A stretch of 64,000 nucleotides of DNA from Acetispira formosa (nom. nud.). Its GTDB lineage: Bacteria > Desulfobacterota > Desulfarculia > Adiutricales > Adiutricaceae. The stretch spans positions 124,001-188,000 of the forward strand of contig CP026657.1 in NCBI GenBank assembly GCA_023525915.1. Reading direction: 5' to 3'. Made by a program: the position numbers and the translations under genes. The notes under the pieces were generated by a model. It was not told the DNA's origin. It saw only the letters and a program-made list of their open reading frames with translations, and did no database searches. Shown piece after piece: positions 35,089 through 44,151 of this stretch. Position 1 is the stretch's first letter. Each line of letters starts with the position of its first letter.

Positions 35089-36165
35089 TCATCTTTTTAT
35101 CCTGGGTCTTTTGCCGGGCAATACTTCCGGCACCGGCTTTATGGTCATATACTCGGGGCTGAAACGGGCCAGCCAGGCTCGGAACTGATCAGGATTCAGG
35201 TATTTGCAGCCGTCTTCCAGAATAATATCGTCACGATGAGGAAAATAACCGGGATGGTCTTTCTTGCGGATGGGTTCCAGAATACGGGCCACATGACGGA
35301 CATGCTTTACTCCCCGATCATCCCAGCCGGTTCCCGCGCCGACTGATGGTTTCGGGCCGGCCATAATCATTATTCCTCCGGGATAGAATTGGCCAATCAA
35401 GCGTTCGCCGTCTGAATTTGCTATTAATTGCAATTGCATTTCATCACTGCCGCCCAGCTTTTCCAGGAAATGATCGGATAGGAAAGTCAGCCAGTCGGCG
35501 CTTTTTATCTCTTCGGTCAGAACATCGGCATCAATAGAGACGCGATTGATATTTACCCCTGGATAGGCGCAGGTGTAATAGGAATCAAGCATAACGGAGG
35601 GCACCTGGTTGGCTGCCCCTTTATCATGGCTGTCGACCAAAGTTACCCCGCCATAGCCATGAAACGGCTTCAGCATTTCGGCCCATTTGTGAGCTAAATC
35701 AGCCATTTCCTGCTCTTGATCGAAATAGCCTTTAAATGGAAAATAACAATAAAGCCATGACAATCTCTTCTTCAGGCGGCCGCTCCCATTGCCCATCCCA
35801 CCAATTTCAATATCACTGGCCTCACGGTAGTCCTGGCCGCCATGGCAGGTGAATTGCCAGGCCCCGTGGCCAGCCTTCATCAGCCATTCATCCAAGGCGG
35901 AATCAGTAGGATAGCCATTTTCAAAGGCTTTCCACTCGCCCGAATTTTGATTGATAGCCCAGCGCAGTTTTGGCCCTAAAATATCCATGTACTCTTTCAC
36001 TATTTTTACAATGGCTGTTCTGGATCGCAGGGCTTCATCCTCATAAAAATAAAAAACTAAAGCCAGAGCCACTTTTTTGAAAACAAGTCCATCGAGGATG
36101 GTGGAGCCGTCATCATAGTTAAAAGTCATTTTGTCAAACACAGCCTTGGCTGTCGTATAATCCAT
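35089..36165 (-). CDS. DUF3396 immunity-type protein, paralogue b (358 aa)
   Basis: Second gene of the array, with the same landmarks (ALVFYFYEDEALRSRTA, FHGYGGVTL, GVNINRVS, EIKSADWLTFLSDHFLEKLG). Its C-terminal tail, YMTIKPVPEVLPGKRPRIKR, is almost identical to that of paralogue c, which indicates recent duplication or gene conversion. Middle and loop regions differ between copies, as expected if each binds a different toxin variant. Confidence 0.8.
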   Translation of the reverse strand: MDYTTAKAVFDKMTFNYDDGSTILDGLVFKKVALALVFYFYEDEALRSRTAIVKIVKEYMDILGPKLRWAINQNSGEWKAFENGYPTDSALDEWLMKAGHGAWQFTCHGGQDYREASDIEIGGMGNGSGRLKKRLSWLYCYFPFKGYFDQEQEMADLAHKWAEMLKPFHGYGGVTLVDSHDKGAANQVPSVMLDSYYTCAYPGVNINRVSIDADVLTEEIKSADWLTFLSDHFLEKLGGSDEMQLQLIANSDGERLIGQFYPGGIMIMAGPKPSVGAGTGWDDRGVKHVRHVARILEPIRKKDHPGYFPHRDDIILEDGCKYLNPDQFRAWLARFSPEYMTIKPVPEVLPGKRPRIKR

Positions 36166-36189
36166 AAGATGCTCCTGATATTAATGAAT

Positions 36190-37254
36190 TTATCTTTTTA
36201 TCCTGGGTCTTTTGCCGGGCAATACTTCCGTCACCGGCTTTATGGTCATATACACGGGGCTGAACCGGGCCAGCCAGACTCGGAACTGGACGGGATTGAG
36301 ATACTTGCAGTCGGCGTTCAGAATGATATCGTCACGCTGAGTAAAATAACCGGGATGGTCTTTCTTGCGGACGGGTTCAATAATGCGGGCCAGATTGCGG
36401 AGGTGTATCATCTCCCGAGGTTCTTTGCCGGTTCTCTCCTCTATTGACTCTCCGAGACCAGCCATAATCATTGTTCCTCCGGGATAAGGACGGCCAAGCA
36501 TGGCGGAATGGGAGCTCAACTTCGTTTCCACTTCATCGCTACCACCCAGTTTCTCCAGGAAATGGTCGGACAGAAAAGTCAGCCAATCGGCGCTTTTTAT
36601 CTCTTGGGTCAACACCTCGGCATCGATGTTGAAGCGGTTGATATTTACGCCCGGATAGACACAGGAGTAATAGGAGTCAAGTATGCTAGATGGCAGCTGG
36701 ATGTCCGTCATTAGGTCGTGGTGGTCGGCCAGGGTTAATCCTCCATAGCCATGGAACGGTTTCAGCATGTCGGCCCATTTATAGGCCAGGTCTCTCATCT
36801 CCCAGATTTTTTCAAAAAAACCTTCAAGTGGAAAATAACAATAAAGGAACGATAACTTCTTAGGGTGCGCGATCCCGCCGCCCATCCCGCCGATTTCAAT
36901 ATTGCTGGCCTCCCGATGATCCTGGCCGCCGTGGTAGGTGAACTGCCAGATGTCACGATCGGCCTTCATCAGCCACCGATCCAGGGTGGAAGACGAGTAG
37001 TATCCATCTTTCAAAGCTTCCCAGCCGCCCGTATCCGGGTTGGTGGTCCAGCGCAACCGGGAACCTGCAAGATCAGCGTAATTTTCCACAATTTTTATGA
37101 TGGCCGCTCTGGATTGCGGGGCCTCATCTTCGTAGAAATAAAACGCAAGCCCCAGAACCATCCTTTTTATAACAAGACCATCAAGGCTATGGGACCAGTC
37201 ATTCTTATTTATAACAATTCTGTCTATCAAAGCATTGGCTGCCGCGTAATCCAT
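36190..37254 (-). CDS. DUF3396 immunity-type protein, paralogue c (354 aa)
   Basis: First gene of the array, 15 bases after the nuclease effector, so the most likely cognate immunity protein. It has GLAFYFYEDEAPQSRAAI, FHGYGGLTLADHHD, GVNINRF, and SADWLTFLSDHFLEKLG. The tail ends in VLPGKRPRIKR as in paralogue b. DUF3396 proteins have been reported as immunity proteins of VRR-NUC T6SS effectors. Confidence 0.82.
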   Translation of the reverse strand: MDYAAANALIDRIVINKNDWSHSLDGLVIKRMVLGLAFYFYEDEAPQSRAAIIKIVENYADLAGSRLRWTTNPDTGGWEALKDGYYSSSTLDRWLMKADRDIWQFTYHGGQDHREASNIEIGGMGGGIAHPKKLSFLYCYFPLEGFFEKIWEMRDLAYKWADMLKPFHGYGGLTLADHHDLMTDIQLPSSILDSYYSCVYPGVNINRFNIDAEVLTQEIKSADWLTFLSDHFLEKLGGSDEVETKLSSHSAMLGRPYPGGTMIMAGLGESIEERTGKEPREMIHLRNLARIIEPVRKKDHPGYFTQRDDIILNADCKYLNPVQFRVWLARFSPVYMTIKPVTEVLPGKRPRIKR

Positions 37255-37269
37255 AAGATACTCCAGATA

Positions 37270-38163
37270 TTAAGGTACAGGAACGGGCATGGGGATTCCT
37301 GCCGGACCGGGGAGAGTTAGCGGCGGAGAAAAGCCCTGTGGCTGTTTACCCAAGCCATGTTCATTTACATCAACAGGATATGGCTGGGCGGCGGCTTCTT
37401 TTCGGCGATCGCTTTTTTCAGCACACTCGCAGCTATGCACGTTCTCACGGTTTTTGTCGTCCTCAGCCATTATTTCCTGGACGCTCATACCTTCGTATTC
37501 TTCCAGAGTTCGCCTCCGCTCCAAACCGGATTTGTCAGTGGCTTTATCTGGTATGACTTTAATCAGAGCCTCCTTGCGCCCGTTTAGTATTGTTTCATAG
37601 GCCTCTTTCTGCCCATCACCCCATTTATCACCGGGAAATTTCACTTCATAAATTTTATCCAGGTTGATTCCTTCGGGGGGCAGATGAGGGTTGTAACTAC
37701 GGGCGAAATCGGGCACCCTGATCGCGCCCTTGGTATATTCTTCAATCATTTCTCCCCCAGCCCCCACCGCTAACTTGCTGACCAGCCTCACAGCTTCGAA
37801 AATATTGGAAGCCGGGGCGCTGCCGTCACGTTTGAAAATCTGACGGGGATAAGGATGGGCGTTCATGTTGTACATGGGGCTGATGGTCAATCCGGCCTTT
37901 TCCGTGTCATTATTTCGGGCCATGTTGAAATTGACGCAGACCTGCTTCAGAAGATCCCCTTCAGAATTCTTGTTGGTGGGGAATTCATTGCAGCAGCAGA
38001 CATACATGCAGATCAGCTCCAGCGGGTCGACAGATTGCTTGCACTCCGCAAACTTGGAATCGAAGGCCATGCAGATGTCGAATTTCCGCTGGGCCGGAAC
38101 TTGATCGTCAGGTTTGTCCAGCTGCTTTAATTCATATAGCCCCACATACATATCATTGCCCAT
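37270..38163 (-). CDS. VRR-NUC-like nuclease T6SS effector (297 aa)
   Basis: The start at 38163 (MGNDMYVGLYELKQ) has a G-rich ribosome site; an earlier in-frame ATG is less likely. The core at residues 149-190 shows a PD-(D/E)xK nuclease signature: RVPDFARSY (D152), then KIYEVKFPGDKWGDGQKEAY (E173, K175), as in VRR-NUC effectors. The N-terminal 140 residues are Cys-rich (MYVCCCNEF) and unlike known PAAR; the C-terminus is Pro-rich and probably disordered. It starts MGN like the amidase effector. Immunity-type DUF3396 genes follow directly. The substrate should be DNA; unproven. Confidence 0.75.
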   Translation of the reverse strand: MGNDMYVGLYELKQLDKPDDQVPAQRKFDICMAFDSKFAECKQSVDPLELICMYVCCCNEFPTNKNSEGDLLKQVCVNFNMARNNDTEKAGLTISPMYNMNAHPYPRQIFKRDGSAPASNIFEAVRLVSKLAVGAGGEMIEEYTKGAIRVPDFARSYNPHLPPEGINLDKIYEVKFPGDKWGDGQKEAYETILNGRKEALIKVIPDKATDKSGLERRRTLEEYEGMSVQEIMAEDDKNRENVHSCECAEKSDRRKEAAAQPYPVDVNEHGLGKQPQGFSPPLTLPGPAGIPMPVPVP

Positions 38164-38186
38164 AACTGTGCCCCCCGCCCGTCGCA

Positions 38187-38603
38187 CTAACTCTGATCAT
38201 ATTTCCACTCTATCTTATTGATTTCAGATGTAATGAGCACTTTTGCATTTTGATCGGTCGCCCCCCTGAAGGTCCAGACCGGATGGCCGCGCTCAACCAG
38301 ATATATTTCAATGACCGAAGGCAGAAGCTCCCGCACGGCCTCCTGGAGGGACCACTGACGCCTGGTCTCATCGACGTCTATACTCATGATCGTGGGCGTG
38401 GTTTGGCAGGAAAAAGTCATGGCGCCGCCGCCCTTGACCATGACGATATCTGATTGAACCACCCAGGCGGAATCAGGATCGTGAATGCTTATCATCTCCT
38501 CCGTCACCGTCACCGTGGGCGCTGACAGATCGGGAAAACATATTTGCGGGAAAACCAACCAAAGTTCTTCCGGGGTGGGGGATTTAGACATCAGAACCAT
38601 CAT
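38187..38603 (-). CDS. Unknown small protein between vgrG and the nuclease effector (138 aa)
   Basis: Starts MMVLMSKSPTPEELW after GGAGGG. It is acidic, without signal peptide or membrane segment, and predicted mixed alpha/beta (PTVTVTEEMISIHDPDSAW, VRELLPSVIEIYLVERGHPV). Size and position, directly before an effector gene and after vgrG copy 3, are those of an effector chaperone or adaptor, but the sequence does not show the DUF1795 (Eag) or DUF4123 patterns. Function not recognised. Confidence 0.65.
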   Translation of the reverse strand: MMVLMSKSPTPEELWLVFPQICFPDLSAPTVTVTEEMISIHDPDSAWVVQSDIVMVKGGGAMTFSCQTTPTIMSIDVDETRRQWSLQEAVRELLPSVIEIYLVERGHPVWTFRGATDQNAKVLITSEINKIEWKYDQS

Positions 38604-38616
38604 GGCCCTCCTGTTT

Positions 38617-38655
38617 GTTTTTACCGGCGCACGGGCAACATGCTTTCAACACACA
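38617..38655 (-). repeat. Dispersed repeat, copy 3 (partial)
   Basis: On the minus strand GTGTGTTGAAAGCATGTTGC, then CCGTGCGCCGGTAAAAA. It stands head-to-head with copy 4, making an imperfect palindrome upstream of the 138-aa gene. Confidence 0.7.
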
Positions 38656-38699
38656 TTGACAGTCGCCTGTTCCGGCGGATTGACCTTGCGCCGGTGAAA
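38656..38699 (+). repeat. Dispersed repeat, copy 4 (partial)
   Basis: Plus strand GTCGCCTGTTCCGGCGGATT, then GACCTTGCGCCGGTGAAA. It ends just downstream of the stop codon of vgrG copy 3. Confidence 0.65.
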
Positions 38700-38712
38700 G
38701 ATTAAGAAATAA

Positions 38713-41241
38713 TCACAGCCAGATTACGCCCGAATCATCGGTCTTTTGCTGAGCCGGGTTCGGGCCGCCGGATTGACCCAGCGGCCCGGCAATGCCTGTA
38801 ACCAGCCCCTGGTCAATGAGGCCGCCTTCCGGCTTGTTCTCCTTCATTTGACGGGCCCTCTTTTCGCAGTCCTCACAGATGGGCTGGGCCAGATGAGCGG
38901 CCCGGGCCATGGTCACGGCCTGAACCGGCATGGTTTTGGGGCCTTTCAGGCTATGGGTGGCGGCCAGGGATTGAAACTGGCCGTCGGTGCCGCTTTCCAC
39001 GCCGCTTTTATCAATTTTCAAATAGCTGCCACCGGCAGTCAGCAGTATTTCTTTGGCGGCTGAAAACTGGACCTTGCCGCTGGCGCTGATGATCTTGAAA
39101 ACGTTTTTGGCGATAATATCCAGGTCATCGGATTGGGCTTGAATTTCAAGCTTGCCCTTGCCCGCGAAAATTTTCAGCCCCAGCTTCAGGGCAAACAGGC
39201 TGACCCGTCTTAAGGCGGAGGCGACCACGCTTTGGCCGGTGGCCAGGGAGATATTTTTTCCGGCGCTGAAAGCCAAATTGTGCCCGGCTGAAAAGTGGGC
39301 TGACTTGTCCGTGGTCATAGCCAGCCCGGCCGGGCCGGACAGCACCATATGGGGGGCTGACATTTCCGCCTGATCCGCGCCTTCCGGTCCGGTGATTTCA
39401 TCGAACTGTGTTTCCAGTGTTTCAGCGATTTCTTCCGGTTCATCAGGTTCGGCCTCATGGTGGGCGGCCTCTTCCAGATAGCCACGCTGCTGTGAAGTAA
39501 AAAAACCGAGACCGTCGACAGCTTCCGGCATGGATTTGTGATAGCTGGAGGCCTGATTACGCGGATCAGAGCTTAAAAGAAGCCCCCTGGCCGCCCTCAT
39601 GGCGCCCCAGCCATCAGTCCTTAGTTCAAAGCCTTCCCCGCGAAACTCCTGTCGGCCTTTGATATGGGCGACTCGGGTGATATACCCGAGGTTGAGCTGG
39701 GAATGCTGGTGGTCGCTGGCGGCCTGCACCTGAATTTGTGAAGGCGTATCGTCCATGATCAGTTCGTTGCGTTTGTCGCTGAAAAGCTCCCGGCTTTGCA
39801 GGCCGGAAAGGGCCGACTGTGAAGGCAGATCCCAAATGGGCATATTGTCGGCATTGTGCACCCTTCCGGTAACTACCGGCCGGTCGGGATCGCCCTCCAT
39901 GAACTCCACCAGCACTTCCTGCCCGATGCGCGGACAATGGATAGAGCCAAAATTCTCTCCAGCCAGGAACCCGGCCACCCTAAGCCAACAGGTGCTTTTT
40001 TCATTGTCCGGGCCAAGCCTGTCCCAGTGAAATTTAACTTTCACCCGGCCATATTCATCAACATAAATTTCCTCGCCGGCCGGTCCGGTGATCAGGGCCG
40101 ACTGCAATCCGTCAATTCTTTTTTTGGGGTGTTTCTCAGCCGGAACGAATCGCGTGCTGAAATCAATGGCCGTGAACTCATTGTGATAATGAAATCCCCG
40201 ATCCGGGGCTTCATGCTCCAGCACCTGGGGCTGGCTGCCTTTATGCTCTACTTTCGTCAGCCACCACGATGAATTGGCGTCCTGGACGGCATGGCCGAAT
40301 AAATTGAAGGCAAAACCCGGCAGCAAACGGGTCATGTCGCTCCGGCCTTCCAACCACCTGGAGAAGGTCAACTGGCGTTTCAGCCGCAGGTCCGCGTAAC
40401 GATCGCCCTCGCCGGGGTTGTCATAAAGGTGGGGGAACTGATAGGTCTCCAGTTTTAAGCCGCCTGGGGCCGGGGCCTTCTGCTGAGCCGGTTCATCGGC
40501 TGTGGCTTCCAGATCAATAGAAGGGGTTTGAAAGTTCCATTCACGGTAGGTGGCGCGGTCACTTCTGACCTGGCGTCCCCACCTCACCCTATTGATGACC
40601 GCTTCATCGGCCAACTGCCCGGAGCCCGCATAAAAACGCACCAGCCCGTCGGGCTGCCCGGGAATCCAGGGGCCGCCGGAGGCGTCCGAAAAGCAGAGAA
40701 TATGTTTATCTTGCTGGTGCTCGAAATAGAAATACAGGCCTTCCTCTTCACACAGGCGGCTGATGAAATACAAATCGCTTTCCGCATATTGAACACAGTA
40801 TTCTCTTGGCGCATATTTCTCTTTCAGCTTAAAGGCGACCAGCTCGGACGGGAAGCCTTGTTCTTTGAAAATATGCTCCATGATGGCCACGATATTCATG
40901 TTCTGAAAAATACGGTGATTTTGGTTAAGCCCCAAATACCATAGCCTGGGCACCATAACGACTTTATAATGGGTGAATATATTACCCGTATACAGCTGGG
41001 TAGCCTGGCGGATCGTGCCATGAATCAGGCGTTTTTGGCCTCCATGATCAATCATGGTCAAAAGCGCCTGTCGGCCCAAAAGATCGATCAGATCGACATT
41101 CGCATCAATACTGACCAGCTCCAGAGTGAACTCATAAGGCTCGTTGAGCCTCTCAGAGCCCTCCAGTTCATAAACCCTGAATTGCGGGCCGCCTTCTATC
41201 ACAAATGTGAACCAGGGCTGATCGGCCGATATCCTTGCCAT
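38713..41241 (-). CDS. vgrG: VgrG spike protein, copy 3 (842 aa)
   Basis: Longest of the three copies. gp27-like half (YCVQYAESDLYFISRLCEEE), OB-fold (GRVKVKFHWDRLG, CPRIGQEVLVEFMEGDPDRP), DUF2345-type beta region (LEIQAQSDDLDIIAKNVFK), and a tail with PICEDCEKRARQMKENKPEG that is Cys-containing and low in structure. It is first after hcp, so it probably heads the operon and carries the nuclease encoded downstream. The paralogues share long nearly identical blocks, which favours recombination among them. Confidence 0.95.
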   Translation of the reverse strand: MARISADQPWFTFVIEGGPQFRVYELEGSERLNEPYEFTLELVSIDANVDLIDLLGRQALLTMIDHGGQKRLIHGTIRQATQLYTGNIFTHYKVVMVPRLWYLGLNQNHRIFQNMNIVAIMEHIFKEQGFPSELVAFKLKEKYAPREYCVQYAESDLYFISRLCEEEGLYFYFEHQQDKHILCFSDASGGPWIPGQPDGLVRFYAGSGQLADEAVINRVRWGRQVRSDRATYREWNFQTPSIDLEATADEPAQQKAPAPGGLKLETYQFPHLYDNPGEGDRYADLRLKRQLTFSRWLEGRSDMTRLLPGFAFNLFGHAVQDANSSWWLTKVEHKGSQPQVLEHEAPDRGFHYHNEFTAIDFSTRFVPAEKHPKKRIDGLQSALITGPAGEEIYVDEYGRVKVKFHWDRLGPDNEKSTCWLRVAGFLAGENFGSIHCPRIGQEVLVEFMEGDPDRPVVTGRVHNADNMPIWDLPSQSALSGLQSRELFSDKRNELIMDDTPSQIQVQAASDHQHSQLNLGYITRVAHIKGRQEFRGEGFELRTDGWGAMRAARGLLLSSDPRNQASSYHKSMPEAVDGLGFFTSQQRGYLEEAAHHEAEPDEPEEIAETLETQFDEITGPEGADQAEMSAPHMVLSGPAGLAMTTDKSAHFSAGHNLAFSAGKNISLATGQSVVASALRRVSLFALKLGLKIFAGKGKLEIQAQSDDLDIIAKNVFKIISASGKVQFSAAKEILLTAGGSYLKIDKSGVESGTDGQFQSLAATHSLKGPKTMPVQAVTMARAAHLAQPICEDCEKRARQMKENKPEGGLIDQGLVTGIAGPLGQSGGPNPAQQKTDDSGVIWL

Positions 41242-41268
41242 GTCCTCCTCCTTATAAAAATGCTCCGT

Positions 41269-41319
41269 CGCTCACTGTCGGCCGCCTGTTCAGGGTATGT
41301 TGACCGTTCGCCGGCAAAA
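41269..41319 (+). repeat. Dispersed repeat, copy 5
   Basis: CGCTCACTGTCGGCCGCCTG, then TTCAGGGTATGTTGACCG and TTCGCCGGCAAAA. It is on the opposite strand to hcp and vgrG and lies between them. Confidence 0.65.
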
Positions 41320-41390
41320 TTTGCAGGAAGCGATATCCTTTGGCTCCGGTATCGCTTCCCGATTTTTTACCTCAGGACAAACCGCTGGTT

Positions 41391-41909
41391 TCAACCCTGA
41401 GACATGGTTCTCCAGTCATCACTTTCAGAGGTGCTGGCCACTTCGTGAGTCTTGGTGATCTTGCGATAGGTGAAATACACATCCTCAAGATGGGTGAAGT
41501 GAGCCATTCCCGGGTCCTGGCAGTTGGGGAAATAGCTGGTGATGTCGACGATGATGGCGTCTTCCAGAGTGATGGTGTAATAGTGCTCCATGGTGCCCTG
41601 AGCCGAGGTGCGGTAAAACTTCATGGTCACCTCCGGCAGTTTCTCGCCGCTGGTCAGAGAGCGGAACAACAGCGGAGAACACTTGTCCATGACTTTGGTG
41701 ACCTTGAAGGGCTTGTGGACACGCTGGCCGGTAGGTTGGCCGCTCTGGGGATCTCGGGGCAGGACGATCTGATGCTCAAAGGCTTCAATCAGGGTTTCAT
41801 CCTCATGTCCTTCCTGCCAGATGTTGCCCACGGAATCTTCGGTGAAATTACCGGCGGTGATGTTGCCCTGGCGTTCGCCCTGAATGGAGAGGTAAGCTGG
41901 AGTCGGCAT
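41391..41909 (-). CDS. hcp: Hcp, T6SS inner tube protein (172 aa)
   Basis: Hcp1-family tube subunit: MPTPAYLSIQGERQGNITAG, EAFEHQIVLPRDPQSG, HKPFKVTKVMDKCSPLLF, YYTITLEDAIIVDITSY, and LEDVYFTYRKIT near the C-terminus. The start at 41909 has AGAAGGAG seven bases upstream. Hexameric rings of Hcp form the tube that is fired with VgrG on top. It is the first gene of the minus-strand island, behind a sigma-54-type promoter. Confidence 0.95.
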   Translation of the reverse strand: MPTPAYLSIQGERQGNITAGNFTEDSVGNIWQEGHEDETLIEAFEHQIVLPRDPQSGQPTGQRVHKPFKVTKVMDKCSPLLFRSLTSGEKLPEVTMKFYRTSAQGTMEHYYTITLEDAIIVDITSYFPNCQDPGMAHFTHLEDVYFTYRKITKTHEVASTSESDDWRTMSQG

Positions 41910-41970
41910 AGTAATGCTCCTTCTTTTGAATAAAGATAATGAAACACGGTATTGTGTCGTTTTTATTAAG

Positions 41971-41986
41971 AGCACTAAATATGCCA
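41971..41986 (-). promoter_or_regulatory. Sigma-54-type promoter of hcp
   Basis: TGGCATATTTAGTGCT on the minus strand: the GG and GC doublets have exactly the -24/-12 spacing, differing from the consensus at two positions (T for C, G for T). The predicted start lies about 50 bases before the hcp ATG. Sigma-54 control of hcp is known in other T6SS bacteria. No enhancer site was identified. Confidence 0.6.
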
Positions 41987-42034
41987 AATATAAATATAAT
42001 AAAATCAATATGTTATTGTGGGCAAAAAAATAAT

Positions 42035-42055
42035 TTCGGCAAGATTTGGCCGGAA
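42035..42055. repeat. Extra copy of the terminator stem sequence
   Basis: TTCGGCAAGATTTGGCCGGAA repeats, with one change, the 3' arm of the hairpin at 42116-42180, some 100 bases away and upstream of the hcp promoter. It could pair with the opposite arm. Confidence 0.5.
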
Positions 42056-42115
42056 TTTTATGGGATTTAAAAGAAAACAACTCTTTTTTTAAGATAAATA
42101 TTTGATATTAAAATA

Positions 42116-42180
42116 AAAAAACTTCGGCCAAATCTTGCCGAAAAAACAGGCTGTTTGGCAAGATTTGGCCGAAGTTTTTT
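42116..42180. terminator. 24-bp-stem bidirectional terminator-like hairpin
   Basis: AAAAAACTTCGGCCAAATC.. (42116-42139) pairs perfectly with its complement (42157-42180), loop 17 bases; the outer bases are six A and six T. It should terminate transcription in both directions, yet it lies between divergent genes, where nothing annotated ends. Confidence 0.7.
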
Positions 42181-42938
42181 CGACATATTGTTGAATAAAG
42201 AGAGGCCAAGTGAAGGCCGCAATCCGATGATACAGAGTGGCAATGAATCGCCCGGGTTCACGGACGCATCAATATTAAGCTAATCTTTTCGGGATTGGTT
42301 CCATCAGCTTCAAACACGGCGATTAATGATCACGCATCAGAACATCATCAGCCGGAGGCTATAAAAATAAACATAGTAATTTTATTATTAATTAAATTGA
42401 TTTTTTATCACATTATGAATCGTATTTTTCCTGTTTATATTAATATGTTAATTATATTAATGTATTATGATGAAGGCTTGTTTGTTGTTAAACTATTTTT
42501 AAGTCTCTAGGTCGCCTATTGTTTATCCTTATTGTTATATGATCAGAAAGGAAATCACCCGGGCCGTGATCCCACTCTAACTTGAACCCCATATCGCAAA
42601 CTGACTGCCGTCTTTCTTCCATATTGTTCAGTCGCTTCATTTATATGCTTAAGATAGTCAGTATGCAAACTTCAGGCAATTTTTCATAGTTAAATATAGT
42701 TATGAGGTTTTTGGGTTTTTACTGATATTATTGATTGTTGCTCTTATAAAATTCACAAACCTGAGCCAAAACGTTTTTAAGCCCGTTTTCTTCACTTTTT
42801 GTTCTTGATATACACAATTCAATCTTGTAACATCACAATTGAGAGAATATCTATGCACTAAATATTCACAATTAAATGATGACATATTTGCAGGCCTGAT
42901 GATTATGTTTGAGTGGCTGTTAATGAGGTTAATACCAA
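42181..42938. other. Long AT-rich intergenic region
   Basis: About 750 bases with very low GC and many T/A runs between the terminator hairpin and the zinc-ribbon gene. Short open frames exist but have no ribosome sites or recognisable products. Base composition differs sharply from the flanking genes; promoter or silencing-type regulatory DNA is possible. Confidence 0.5.
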
Positions 42939-43874
42939 ATGAAGCTGACCTGTCCCCGTTGCTTTTCCAAGTCGACCGTTCCAGATGAACGTGTACCGGC
43001 GGGCGGGGCTTGGGCAAAATGTCCTAAATGTAAGGAGCGTTTTTTTATAAATCCAGGAGCCGCAATTTTTCAGACGGCCCCGGACGTGACCATATTGCCC
43101 TCCAGGCCGGCGGGACGCAGTGAAGAAGCCCAATCCTTGCTTGCCCGTATGCGAAAGCACGACACAGAGGCTTCCACCCGGATCGATGGCCCGCCATACG
43201 ATCCCTCTATGGTTACACTTTTTCCTGAACCGCTGGTTAATTATCGGGTTTATTTCCTGACGCTGGGCCTCCTGGTTGCTGGATTGGCGGCTTTTCTGAT
43301 CAATGTCTTCCGGGACAGCGCCGGTAATGTCCCGCCGGGTCAGTCTTTTCCGGCACAACTGGCCGTCAATGAATACAATGAAGATGATTTTATCAATGAA
43401 CTAAGAAGGGTTCGCCGCACCACCCACCGACGTAACCACCTTCTTCTGACAATTGATCACAAGGGGCTGGAGACCAGGGTTTTCCAAAAAATACTGGATA
43501 AACTTGTTCCCGGCGCCTGTCCTGAAGTCGTAAAGCTGATGTTTGTGTCAGATCATCCGGCCGGCGGTTTCAATGCTGAGATCACCTGCCGCCCTGATAT
43601 GCCGCCGGATTTTGAAATGGAAGTGCGCTGGAGAAGCGGTTCGGCACTGATCAATCTGCCGGGCCGCAATCAGAGGATGACTGTGCCCCTGTTTATGGCC
43701 AGCAGAGGAGATGAGGCCGTCAAGAGCAATTCTCTTCTGGCCGTCAACGAGGCCAGCTTTGAGGGGGAGGGCGCTGTGGTCCATTCAGACAGTGCCCTCC
43801 AGCAGGATGACTCTCCGCTCACTTTTGAAAGCTATGAGGATTACCTGGAAAGCAGAAAGAAAGGCGGTGACTGA
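42939..43874 (+). CDS. MJ0042-type zinc-ribbon membrane protein (311 aa)
   Basis: The N-terminus MKLTCPRCFSKSTVPDERVP..WAKCPKCKERFF is the MJ0042 zinc ribbon (CxxC..CxxC), typical of small membrane proteins in deltaproteobacteria. One membrane segment (about residues 107-125, FLTLGLLVAGLAAFLINVF) separates it from a 180-residue C-terminal part of unknown fold. It precedes the minor pilin operon with a 277-base gap, so a link to pilus assembly is only positional. Confidence 0.72.
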   Translation: MKLTCPRCFSKSTVPDERVPAGGAWAKCPKCKERFFINPGAAIFQTAPDVTILPSRPAGRSEEAQSLLARMRKHDTEASTRIDGPPYDPSMVTLFPEPLVNYRVYFLTLGLLVAGLAAFLINVFRDSAGNVPPGQSFPAQLAVNEYNEDDFINELRRVRRTTHRRNHLLLTIDHKGLETRVFQKILDKLVPGACPEVVKLMFVSDHPAGGFNAEITCRPDMPPDFEMEVRWRSGSALINLPGRNQRMTVPLFMASRGDEAVKSNSLLAVNEASFEGEGAVVHSDSALQQDDSPLTFESYEDYLESRKKGGD

Positions 43875-44151
43875 TTCTTATATGAAAATCCAGTGCTTGA
43901 GAAATTTCTCCCGCTGTGCAGTTTTGGGTTACCGAAAAAGTGAATTCCCTGAAAGCTAAAATAGTTGCCGAGCTATATCTTTCAATAAGTATTTGAACAT
44001 ACGTTTAATTGATTATAAAATATATCATTTTTAGTGTTTTTTCTATGACCTTTGTTGAGGCCTGTTTTTTGCATTAATAATTAAAAGATATTGGTTTGTT
44101 GTCGCCGGTTTTATTGCTTAAATTGGGTTTATAAAAAATAAAGGGGAAGCT
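43875..44151. other. AT-rich gap before the pilin operon
   Basis: No gene seen. It contains runs such as TTTTTTGCATTAATAATTAA and probably the promoter of the minor pilin operon, but no box pair of good spacing stands out. Confidence 0.4.

Noticed and set aside
42295..42510. 71-codon open frame rich in Ile and Leu
   Set aside because: AT-rich low-complexity translation without ribosome site, in a region with no other coding signal.
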